5,313 nt of DNA, taken from an uncultured bacterium. Its GTDB lineage: Bacteria; Bacillota; Clostridia; Oscillospirales; Oscillospiraceae. The stretch's first letter is position 1; each line of letters starts with the position of its first letter. The notes under the pieces were generated by a model. That model had not been told where the DNA came from. It saw nothing but the letters and a program-made list of their open reading frames with translations, and did no database searches. The translations under genes and the position numbers were made by a program. Where the stretch lies: assembly GCA_949286295.1 (NCBI GenBank), contig CASECK010000160.1, positions 1 through 5,313 of the forward strand, given 5' to 3'. This document shows positions 1 through 5,313 of this stretch, piece by piece.

Positions 1-416
1 GCGTGTGGCAGAACGTGGCCCTGCCCATGACCTATCAGGGGGTGAAGCCCCAGCAGCGCCGGCAGCGGGCCATGGAGGCCCTGGAGGCGGTGGGCATCGC
101 CGCCAAGGCGGACAGCCGGCCCGCCCAGCTGTCCGGCGGCCAGCAGCAGCGGGTGGCCATCGCCCGGGCCATTGCCACCGCCTCCCCCATCATTATGGCC
201 GACGAGCCCACCGGTGCCTTAGACTCCAAAACCGGGCAGCAGGTGCTGGACATCCTGCGGGGGCTCCACGCCCAGGGGGCCACCGTCATCCTCATCACCC
301 ACGACAACGGCATCGCCGCCAAGGCCCAGCGGGTGGTGCGCCTCCAGGACGGGCGCATCGTGGAGGACCGGCCCAACGCCCCCGACGAGGGCCGCCCCCT
401 CAACGCCAACCTGTAA
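1..416 (+). CDS. ABC transporter ATP-binding protein, MacB/LolD type (5' end missing)
   Basis: This is the C-terminal part of an ATPase that powers a MacB-type ABC transporter at the inner face of the membrane. The codon phase starts at base 3, and about 137 residues are visible of a family normally 220-250 long. The GTG at base 3 is an internal valine (VWQNVALPM resembles the usual 'ENVALPL' segment), not a start, and Walker A lies outside the window. Visible motifs, counted from base 3: ABC signature LSGGQQQR (43-50), Walker B IIMADEP with catalytic Glu68 (63-69), D-loop ALDS (72-75) and switch histidine in LITHD (His100). The tail 'RVVRLQDGRIVED' is typical of the MacB/LolD (3.A.1.122/125) group. 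The stop lies 13 bases before the permease start, so the two are cotranscribed. An adaptor (HlyD-like) gene may lie upstream, but this cannot be seen here. Substrate unknown. Confidence 0.95.
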   Translation, partial: VWQNVALPMTYQGVKPQQRRQRAMEALEAVGIAAKADSRPAQLSGGQQQRVAIARAIATASPIIMADEPTGALDSKTGQQVLDILRGLHAQGATVILITHDNGIAAKAQRVVRLQDGRIVEDRPNAPDEGRPLNANL

Positions 417-422
417 AGGAGG
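415..422 (+). promoter_or_regulatory. Strong ribosome binding site fixing the TTG start of the permease
   Basis: AAAGGAGG begins inside the TAA stop of the ATPase gene and ends 7 bases before TTG 430. The next in-frame start, ATG 445, lies 22 bases away from it. The Shine-Dalgarno position therefore supports the unusual TTG start and suggests translational coupling of the two transporter subunits. Confidence 0.8.
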
Positions 423-429
423 TGCGCCA

Positions 430-1611
430 TTGGACAGCGTTAAAATGGCCTTTGAGTCCATCGCGGACAAAAAGATTCGCTCCCTGCTGACCATGCTGGG
501 CATCATCATCGGCGTGGGGGCGGTGCTCATTTTGGTGTCGGTGGTCCAGGGGTACAACGCGGATTGGACCGCCTACTATGAAAAGCAGGGGGTCAACAAG
601 GTGAACGTGACCCTGATGAACTTCGACCGCACCAACACCACCGACCAGTCGGGGGAGTTCATGGACTGGGTGAACGAGACCCTCTCCGCCTCCATCACCG
701 GCGTCACCCCCAGCGCCTCCACCTCCGGCTCCCTGCGCTTTGAGACCGGCCTGAACGACACGGCGGTCATCTACTTCGGCAACGAGCAGTGGTCGGCCTG
801 CAACAACTACACCCTGGACGCCGGGCGGGACCTGATGGCGGCGGACATGACCCGGCGCAGCCAGGTGTGCGTCATCGGCTCCTACCTGGCCGGCACCCTT
901 TTCGGCTTTCAGGAGCCGGTGGGGCAGACCATCTCCGTCAACGGCACCCCGCTGACAGTGGTAGGCGTCTTTTACCAGAAGGACGGGGGCACCCAGGAGA
1001 GTATGGACGACGCGGTGGTGGTGCCCTACACCCTGAACCGGAAGATGCTGGGCACCGACTCCGTCACACAGTTCACCGTCAAGGTGACCTCCTCCTCGGA
1101 CATGGCCGCGGTGATGAATCAGGTGGAGCTGTGGTGCCTGGAAAACGTGGACACCAACACCGGGGAGTACACGGTGGAAAACGGCAACGACGCCATGCAG
1201 GCCGCCGAGGATGAGACCGCCTCCCTCCAGGTGGTCCTGGGCGGCGTGGCCGCCATCGCCCTGCTGGTGGGCGGCATCGGCATTATGAACATCATGCTGG
1301 TCACCGTCACCGAGCGCACCCGGGAGATTGGCATCAAAAAGGCCATCGGCGCCCGGCGGAAGGTCATTATCACCCAATTTTTGGTGGAGTCCACCGTCCT
1401 GTCCGGCTGCGGCGGGGTCATCGGAATCCTCACCGGCTACGCCGGCTCCCTGCTGGCCGGAAAGCTGATTTACGATTTGATTTTGCTGCCCCAGCTTTGG
1501 ATGGCCCTGGCCGCCTTCGCCTTCTCTCTGGCCATCGGGGTGGGCTTTGGCCTCTACCCGGCGGTGAAAGCCTCCGGCCTTCAGCCGGTAGACGCCCTGC
1601 GGGCGGAGTAA
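430..1611 (+). CDS. ABC transporter permease, MacB/FtsX family
   Basis: This 393-residue membrane subunit partners the ATPase encoded just upstream. The topology is that of MacB. An N-terminal cytoplasmic stretch is followed by TM1 (about 18-41), containing the family hallmark RSLLTMLGIIIGVGAV. Next comes a large extracytoplasmic core domain (about 43-265), and then the FtsX domain with TM2 (about 268-291), TM3 (about 318-343) and TM4 (about 355-378). The cytoplasmic coupling segment ERTREIGIKKAIGAR (295-309) and the C-terminal 'LYPAVKASGLQPVDALR' pattern are both highly characteristic. Length matches the family (about 390-420 residues for the permease-only form). The TTG start is chosen from the ribosome binding site at 415-422. 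MacB-type pairs export peptides, toxins or macrolides, or move envelope components, so the substrate here is unknown. The SLH gene follows after 4 bases, which suggests an envelope role (inference). Confidence 0.95.
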   Translation: MDSVKMAFESIADKKIRSLLTMLGIIIGVGAVLILVSVVQGYNADWTAYYEKQGVNKVNVTLMNFDRTNTTDQSGEFMDWVNETLSASITGVTPSASTSGSLRFETGLNDTAVIYFGNEQWSACNNYTLDAGRDLMAADMTRRSQVCVIGSYLAGTLFGFQEPVGQTISVNGTPLTVVGVFYQKDGGTQESMDDAVVVPYTLNRKMLGTDSVTQFTVKVTSSSDMAAVMNQVELWCLENVDTNTGEYTVENGNDAMQAAEDETASLQVVLGGVAAIALLVGGIGIMNIMLVTVTERTREIGIKKAIGARRKVIITQFLVESTVLSGCGGVIGILTGYAGSLLAGKLIYDLILLPQLWMALAAFAFSLAIGVGFGLYPAVKASGLQPVDALRAE

Positions 1612-1615
1612 TCTT

Positions 1616-3943
1616 GTGCGAAAGCGAGGCATAAACATGAACGGAAAGCTGTGCGCCCTGGCCCTCTGCCTGGCGCTGTGCCTGTCCGCCCTGCCCTCCC
1701 GGGCCGGGGCGGCCTTTACCGACATTCCCGACGAGACCACCCAGCTGGCTGCCGCCGCCCTCCAGGGCCTCGGGGTGGCCAGCGGCACCTCGGAGACCGC
1801 CTTCTCCCCGGACAGCACCCTGACCAGGGCGCAGATGTGCGCCCTGGCGGTAAACGCCATGGGCCTGTCCAGCCAGGTGAGCTCCGGCGGGCGCAAAACC
1901 CTCTTCTCCGACGTGTCCCCCTCCGCCTGGTACAACGGCTATGTGAACGTCGCGTACAGCCAGGGCCTGGTCAACGGCTACGGCAACGGCACCTTCGGCC
2001 CCGGCGACCCGGTGACCTACGGACAGGTGGCCACCATTCTGCTGCGGATGCTGGGCTACACCTCGGCGGAGGTGGGCTCTCTCTGGCCCCTGGACTACAC
2101 CGACTTCTGCGACCGGCTTGGGCTGTCGGAGGGGCTGTCCCTCTCCGCCGGCGGCGCCGTCACCCGGGGGGAGGCGGCGGTGCTGCTCTACCGGGCCATG
2201 CTGGAGACGGTTAACAGCACCGGCCAGCCCTACTACCAGAGTCTGGAGGGCGTGGCCTCCACCGCCCAGGCCATCCTGCTGGACGCCAGCGCCTCCCACA
2301 GCGGCGGCAGCGGCCTGCTCATGGCCTATCTGACCGACGGGAGCGGCATCTCCTATTACACCCAGCTGCGGCAGCAGAGCGACACGCTGGAGGGCCGGCT
2401 GGGGGTGCTGCTCTTCGACGGGGCGGGCCGGGCGGCCGGCTTCCACCCCAGACGGGGGGAGCACCGGCACGGGACCATCGGCAGCGCCACCGCCTCCACC
2501 CTGACCGCCTCTGACGGCTCCAGCTGGCGCATTTCCGCCGGCGCGGTGGTCCTCTCCGGGGGAGAGGCCTATGACTACGCCTCCAGCGGCTACTTGCAGC
2601 TGAACAGCCGCCCGGGGACCCGTGTGCGCCTCTTCTCCGACGACAGCGGGGCCGTCCGCTACCTCTATTTGGCGGGGGGCGCCTCCAGCTCCGCCCAGGC
2701 CGCCGTGGCTCAATCCTCCTCCGCAAGCGCCCTGGCCCAGGCGCTGGGCCTGTCCGGCCGGAGCTACGCCATCACCAAAAACGGCGCCGCCGCCAGCAGC
2801 GGCGACTTGGCCCAGTACGACACGGCCTACTATGACGCGGCCACGTCCACCATGCGGGTCTCCGACTACAAGGTGACCGGATACCTATCCTCCGCCAGCC
2901 CCAACACCGCCGCCGCCGAGACCGTCACCGTGGCGGGGGCCCAGCTGGCCGTGCTGGAGTCCGCCTGGGACACCCTGGGGGATTTCCGCGTCGGGGACCA
3001 GGTGACCCTTCTGCTCACCGATGACGGCAAGGTGGCCGGCGCCTGCGCGCCCTCGGAGGTCCGGGCGGATATGGTGGGCATTTTGGCGGAAAACGGCCAG
3101 AGCGTCACCCTGTGCGACAGCGGCGTCACCCTCACCGCCGCCGAGGTGGACTATGAGGAGGATATGCTGGGCAGCCTGGTGCGGGTCTCCAGCTCCGGCC
3201 CCTCCTCCCTGCGGTGCAACCCGCCGTCAGGCGGCTCCGGATACGCCGTGGATTTGACCCGGGAGACCCTGGGCGCGCGGTCCCTGGCCCCCGCCTGCCG
3301 CATCTACGAGTGGGCCGGGTCCGGCTTTGTCTACGATTTGGAAGGGAACCAGGGGAGCGCCTCCGTCAGCTTTTCCTCCCTCGGCTGGCTGGATGAGATT
3401 CCCGCCGGGCAGGTCTCCTACTACCGCACCAACAGCGCCGGACAGGTGGACTTGATTTTGCTCAACTCCGTCACGGGCGGCTGTTACGACTACGGCGCGC
3501 TGACCCGGTACACCGGCTCCAACGGCATCAGCGCCGGTTCCTTCAACGGCCAGCCTGTCTACAACAACGCCGCCGCCCTCACCAACAGCGCCGGCACAAG
3601 CCAGAAGTACTACTACAACCTCTCCTGTCAGGACCGGTATGTGGGCATCGCCTTGGGGCAGAGCGCCGCGGGCGGCCTGCGCGTGGCGGCTGTCCAGACC
3701 CTCTCCTCCGCCAGCGCTGGCTCTGACAGCTTCTCCCTCCGGGACGGGGACTGGTACGCGGACATCGGCCAGCAGACCTTCCGGGTGTCCGGCCAGGTGC
3801 AGATTCACCTCACCCAGGCGGACCTGTGGCTGGAGGGGGCCCAGGGGCTGGAGAGCGTCCTGGCCGGCGGCTACACCCTGACCGCCTACTTCGACAGGCC
3901 CGCCAGCGAGGGCGGCCAGATTCGGCTGATTACCGCCGGATAA
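1616..3943 (+). CDS. Secreted S-layer homology (SLH) domain protein
   Basis: A 775-residue exported protein, expected to be anchored to secondary cell-wall polymer through its SLH domains. The N-terminus is a signal peptide: basic MRKRGINMNGK, a hydrophobic core at 12-26, and likely cleavage near 30-33 (RAGA/A). SLH1 spans about 34-84 (FTDIP...LTRAQMCALAVNAMGL) and SLH2 about 97-148 (FSDVSPSAWY...GYGNGTFGPGDPVTYGQ). A degenerate SLH3 lies at about 157-197 (TRGEAAVLLYRAM). The remaining 570 or so residues are rich in Ala, Ser, Gly and Thr, with segments such as RVGDQVTLLLTDDGKVAG that suggest beta-rich modules; I recognise no enzyme domain. GTG 1616 has GGAG at 1605-1608, 7 bases upstream. ATG 1637 has GAGG at 1626-1629, also 7 bases upstream, and is an equally good start (768 residues). 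Residues 277-286 look frameshifted (see findings). It is the last gene of the operon before the terminator at 4010. Confidence 0.9.
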   Translation: MRKRGINMNGKLCALALCLALCLSALPSRAGAAFTDIPDETTQLAAAALQGLGVASGTSETAFSPDSTLTRAQMCALAVNAMGLSSQVSSGGRKTLFSDVSPSAWYNGYVNVAYSQGLVNGYGNGTFGPGDPVTYGQVATILLRMLGYTSAEVGSLWPLDYTDFCDRLGLSEGLSLSAGGAVTRGEAAVLLYRAMLETVNSTGQPYYQSLEGVASTAQAILLDASASHSGGSGLLMAYLTDGSGISYYTQLRQQSDTLEGRLGVLLFDGAGRAAGFHPRRGEHRHGTIGSATASTLTASDGSSWRISAGAVVLSGGEAYDYASSGYLQLNSRPGTRVRLFSDDSGAVRYLYLAGGASSSAQAAVAQSSSASALAQALGLSGRSYAITKNGAAASSGDLAQYDTAYYDAATSTMRVSDYKVTGYLSSASPNTAAAETVTVAGAQLAVLESAWDTLGDFRVGDQVTLLLTDDGKVAGACAPSEVRADMVGILAENGQSVTLCDSGVTLTAAEVDYEEDMLGSLVRVSSSGPSSLRCNPPSGGSGYAVDLTRETLGARSLAPACRIYEWAGSGFVYDLEGNQGSASVSFSSLGWLDEIPAGQVSYYRTNSAGQVDLILLNSVTGGCYDYGALTRYTGSNGISAGSFNGQPVYNNAAALTNSAGTSQKYYYNLSCQDRYVGIALGQSAAGGLRVAAVQTLSSASAGSDSFSLRDGDWYADIGQQTFRVSGQVQIHLTQADLWLEGAQGLESVLAGGYTLTAYFDRPASEGGQIRLITAG

Positions 3944-4009
3944 GCGCCCGGCAGGCTGCAAGGGGGGTACAGGCATCGCCCCACACCCATCAGGAAGGAA
4001 TGGCATCTT

Positions 4010-4052
4010 GCAGGACAGCATGGCAAATTGCCATGCTGTCCTGCTTTTTCTT
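4010..4052 (+). terminator. Rho-independent terminator of the ABC-SLH operon
   Basis: Arms 4010-4026 and 4028-4044 are exact 17-base reverse complements (GCAGGACAGCATGGCAA and its complement) around a single A. In practice the loop would open to 3-5 bases. The T-rich run TTTTTCTTT (4045-4053) follows on the + strand. There is no matching T-run for the - strand, so it terminates rightward transcription about 66 bases past the SLH stop codon. Confidence 0.93.
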
Positions 4053-4160
4053 TCTCCTTCCATGGTATGCTTGTCCCCGTCCTGTCTCCGTTCCCCGACG
4101 AAGTTCTAATGAAAATCCCCCTCAAACTTGACGCTGTAAAGCTCGGGTTTTATAATGTAG
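4053..4160. other. Gene-free junction between GC-rich host DNA and AT-richer element DNA
   Basis: No credible gene lies here. Composition changes over this stretch from the very GC-rich operon to DNA with frequent A/T third positions. The right half carries the promoter described at 4128-4156. Stop codons occur in the ferredoxin frame at 4107, 4110, 4137 and 4158, so the ferredoxin homology cannot be extended through this stretch in the same frame. I see no clear terminal inverted repeat or target duplication inside the window; the other end of any element is out of view. Confidence 0.5.
4128..4156 (+). promoter_or_regulatory. Sigma-A (sigma-70) promoter
   Basis: The -35 box TTGACG (4128-4133) and a perfect -10 box TATAAT (4151-4156) are separated by the optimal 17 bases, with an AT-rich stretch upstream of the -10. 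Transcription should start near 4163. Nothing terminates transcription before 4786, so the transcript would cover the ferredoxin remnant and the KTR gene. There is no obvious operator repeat around it. Confidence 0.75.
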
Positions 4161-4583
4161 GCAGCGATTTGTGATGTAAAAGCCTTAAAGCGCACTCCGG
4201 CTCAAAACAAGCAAATTGTCATACAAGCGGAAGAACGCATCAAATCAGCGGTGTGCAATTTGAAAAATGGTACTCCAACGAAAGACGGTTTGGGATTTTT
4301 ATGCCATATTGCAGGGCTTTTGGGACAGCGGCTTTGGTTTTACCGTAAAACACAAGAATATTCAGACAAAATACAGATAGATACCGGCGCTTGTATCAAG
4401 TGCGGGAACTGTGCATCGGTGTGTCCGATGAACAATTTGTCATTCTCAGAAGATAAGATTATAGCAGACGGACGGTGTACGTTATGCTACCGGTGTGTAA
4501 ATCAATGTAGCAAGAGAGCCATTACTATTCTGGGGAAACAGGTGGTTTTCCAACACTCTGTTTACGGCCCTCATGGAGAGTAG
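4161..4583 (+). pseudogene. EFR1-type 2x[4Fe-4S] ferredoxin, 5'-truncated remnant
   Basis: The frame is open from 4161, just after a TAG at 4158, to TAG 4581-4583. The first usual start is GTG 4251 (110 residues), which has no convincing ribosome binding site. Two bacterial ferredoxin motifs, numbered from 4251, are intact: CIKCGNCASVCP (Cys48, 51, 54, 58) and CTLCYRCVNQC (Cys76, 79, 82, 86), which would bind two [4Fe-4S] clusters. The preceding segment HIAGLLGQRLWFYRKT, and the still earlier TPAQNKQIVIQAEERI, which lies before the GTG, match the linker and C-terminal half of EFR1-family flavodoxin-ferredoxin fusions (about 250 residues). The N-terminal flavodoxin domain is absent, and stops block the frame upstream. 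I therefore read it as a fragment left by recombination. It could still be translated as a small ferredoxin, because all eight cysteines remain and a strong promoter sits directly upstream. Confidence 0.75.
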
Positions 4584-4608
4584 TCTAATTAGAAATGAGG
4601 TGGATACC

Positions 4609-4797
4609 TTGCAACAAGAAAAATGGCTTTTATGTCCTGTATGCAATCAGAAAACCCGATTAAAAATGCGGGAAGATACCGAAATAAAAAACTTCCCATT
4701 GTTCTGCCCGAAATGTAAGCAGAAAACGCTAATCAATGTAAAGCAGCTCAAAATATCCGTGACCCAAGAGCCAGACGCACAGACGCAGAGCCGGTAA
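4609..4797 (+). CDS. Cysteine-rich KTR-domain protein (Tn916 Orf6-like)
   Basis: A 62-residue protein with a zinc-ribbon-like pattern: CPVC (9-12) and CPKC (33-36), separated by the family signature KTR (15-17) and REDT (21-24). It ends in the conserved PDAQTQSR. This is the Cys_rich_KTR family, known from Tn916-type elements, where it often sits just downstream of cargo genes such as tet(M). Its molecular role is unknown; binding of metal or nucleic acid is inferred from the cysteines only. I choose TTG 4609 because GAGG at 4597-4600 lies 8 bases upstream and homologs start close to MQQEKWLLCP. An in-frame ATG at 4573 would add 12 residues and overlap the ferredoxin stop, but lacks a ribosome binding site. 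The stop codon overlaps the left arm of the next terminator. Confidence 0.85.
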   Translation: MQQEKWLLCPVCNQKTRLKMREDTEIKNFPLFCPKCKQKTLINVKQLKISVTQEPDAQTQSR

Positions 4798-4835
4798 CAC
4801 GCAAGATGAAATGCGGTGACCGGCTCTGTTATTTT
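4786..4835 (+). terminator. Rho-independent terminator overlapping the KTR stop codon
   Basis: CAGAGCCGGT (4786-4795) and ACCGGCTCTG (4819-4828) are a perfect 10-bp stem. It can extend inward as CACGC (4798-4802) with GCGGTG (4813-4818), allowing an AA bulge and one G bulge. TTATTTTG follows at 4829-4836. The left arm encodes the last residues Gln-Ser-Arg and the first base of TAA. Confidence 0.8.
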
Positions 4836-4849
4836 GTCTGGAGGTATCT

Positions 4850-4945
4850 ATGTTACTTGCCGTTTCTCATAACTCACAGTCAAAAAAAGCCTTTGCACTG
4901 ATACGGGATTTTGCACCTATGAGTATGAACACACAAGTCCTATAG
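4850..4945 (+). CDS. Putative 31-residue leader peptide
   Basis: A short ORF from ATG 4850 to TAG 4943-4945. It has one of the best ribosome binding sites in the right-hand part, GGAGG at 4840-4844, only 5 bases before the start. The peptide begins MLLAVSHNSQSKKAF and ends PMSMNTQVL; I recognise no domain, and it is too short and too weakly hydrophobic to be a clear membrane toxin. It lies between two intrinsic terminators, and its stop is 24 bases before the second hairpin (4970). That is the layout of a leader peptide whose translation influences attenuation of the following gene, as known for resistance-gene leaders such as that of tet(M) in Tn916. The role is inferred from layout only. 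Confidence 0.5.
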   Translation: MLLAVSHNSQSKKAFALIRDFAPMSMNTQVL

Positions 4946-4969
4946 CTATCTCTTATCATTCCTGCTTCC

Positions 4970-5012
4970 AACGCCCATGCGGTTTTATGCCGCATTGGCG
5001 TTTGTTGTTTTT
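4970..5012 (+). terminator. Intrinsic terminator or attenuator before the sigma-like gene
   Basis: Arms 4970-4982 (AACGCCCATGCGG) and 4990-5002 (CCGCATTGGCGTT) pair over 13 positions with one C/T mismatch at 4976/4996. The loop is TTTTATG, followed by TTGTTGTTTTT (5002-5012). It sits between the leader ORF and the ribosome binding site of the next gene, so readthrough from upstream would have to pass it. Confidence 0.75.
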
Positions 5013-5044
5013 CCCCCTGCTTGGGAAGAAAGGGGGTGAGAAGG

Positions 5045-5313
5045 ATGATGAATACAGAGCAGTACCGGGAGCATATCGAGCGCACGTTTAACGCCTTTTG
5101 CAAGATTGTCCTTTACCATGCGGCGCTGGGCGCTTACAAGAAACTGCGGAAAAGGCAGCAGCTTGAAATATCCCTCGATTATCTTCACGAGTTTGATTTT
5201 GAGCCTGTTACCACGACCGACAAGTATTTTGTAAAATACGCCGTGCCTACCGCTTTTACCGTCCGTGGGAAAACGGTCATGGTGGAAAGCGAGCAGTTAG
5301 CCGCCGCGCTTTT
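5045..5313 (+). CDS. Sigma-70-like regulator of a conjugative element (3' end outside window)
   Basis: An open frame runs from ATG 5045 (or the adjacent ATG 5048) to the window end without a stop; 89 codons are visible. AAAGGGGGTG at 5029-5038 is a good Shine-Dalgarno with its G-run ending 8 bases before 5045. The sequence MNTEQYREHIERTFNAFCKIV, then an Arg/Lys-rich segment (LRKRQQLEISLDYL), then TTDKYF and PTAFTVRGKTVMVESEQLAAAL, matches my recollection of the small sigma-70-family proteins (about 130-150 residues) encoded on Tn916-like and related elements in gut Firmicutes. The region 4 helix-turn-helix should lie beyond the window, so DNA or RNA-polymerase binding is inferred from the family. 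In such elements it is thought to control excision or transfer genes. The upstream terminator suggests attenuation control. Confidence 0.75.
   Translation, partial: MMNTEQYREHIERTFNAFCKIVLYHAALGAYKKLRKRQQLEISLDYLHEFDFEPVTTTDKYFVKYAVPTAFTVRGKTVMVESEQLAAAL

Larger units (their letters stand above)
4161..5313 (+). mobile_element. Part of an integrative/conjugative element or its remnant
   Basis: A KTR-domain protein followed by a sigma-70-like regulator is the regulatory end of Tn916-superfamily elements. Base composition here is clearly lower in GC than the left-hand operon. No conjugation, relaxase or integrase gene is visible. The left limit is uncertain and could lie anywhere between the terminator at 4052 and the ferredoxin remnant; the right limit is outside the window. 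Confidence 0.55.

Noticed and set aside
400..1935. 511-codon open frame on the - strand
   Set aside because: It is antisense to the clear MacB permease and SLH genes, with low-complexity Gly/His/Val-rich content typical of shadow frames in very GC-rich DNA.
1430..2713. 427-codon open frame on the - strand
   Set aside because: Antisense shadow of the SLH gene, with Gly/Ala/Arg-rich composition and no recognisable domain.
4010..4044. 35-base near-perfect palindrome considered as a transposon end or protein-binding operator
   Set aside because: The T-run directly after the right arm and its place behind the last operon gene are fully explained by an intrinsic terminator.
3227..4063. 278-codon open frame on the - strand
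   Set aside because: It is antisense to the SLH gene's 3' end and runs through the terminator hairpin; the composition is that of a shadow frame.
3826..4131. 101-codon + frame overlapping the SLH gene end and the terminator
   Set aside because: It lies mostly in the wrong frame of the SLH gene and then crosses a strong terminator; no ribosome binding site or domain.
4109..4174. 21-codon + frame starting MKIPLKLDAVKLG
   Set aside because: It overlaps both promoter boxes at 4128-4156, so it could not be on that transcript, and no ribosome binding site precedes it. I could not link it to the ferredoxin by a frameshift.
4867..5188. Two - strand frames across the leader and the start of the sigma-like gene
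   Set aside because: They run antisense through the attenuator hairpin and the sigma-like gene, and show no recognisable domain.

Overview
The window joins two very different pieces of DNA. The left part (about 1-4050) is extremely GC-rich: bases 2401-2460 hold 48 G/C of 60, and third codon positions are almost all G or C. It carries a co-directional operon on the + strand: the 3' end of a MacB/LolD-type ABC ATPase, a complete MacB/FtsX-type permease, and a secreted protein with S-layer homology (SLH) domains. It closes with a near-perfect 17-bp intrinsic terminator. GC-rich DNA, a MacB-type exporter and an SLH surface protein together suggest a high-GC member of the Clostridia, for example Oscillospiraceae related to Flavonifractor or Pseudoflavonifractor. 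That placement is an inference from gene content, not a database result.

The right part (about 4060-5313) has ordinary Firmicutes composition: bases 4261-4320 hold 24 G/C of 60. It looks like part of an integrative or conjugative element related to the Tn916 superfamily. In order it holds a textbook sigma-A promoter (4128-4156), a 5'-truncated EFR1-type two-[4Fe-4S] ferredoxin (about 4161-4583), and a small cysteine-rich KTR-domain protein (4609-4797) resembling Tn916 Orf6. The last codons of that gene form the left arm of an intrinsic terminator. After it come a 31-codon leader ORF with a strong ribosome binding site (4850-4945), a second intrinsic terminator (4970-5012), and the start of a small sigma-70-like regulator (5045 to the window end) of the kind found on such elements.

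How the parts work together: the ATPase and permease should form a membrane complex that exports a substrate or acts mechanically on the envelope. The SLH protein, cotranscribed 4 bases behind the permease, should be exported and held on the cell wall. In the right part, the promoter would drive the ferredoxin remnant and the KTR gene up to the first terminator. The leader ORF and second terminator look like a transcription-attenuation switch controlling the sigma-like gene.

The points most worth a second look are the leader/terminator arrangement before the sigma-like gene, the sharp junction between host and element DNA, and a short stretch of the SLH protein that appears to be read in a shifted frame between two compensating indels. 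I did not find a clearly new multi-gene system, CRISPR array or RNA gene.
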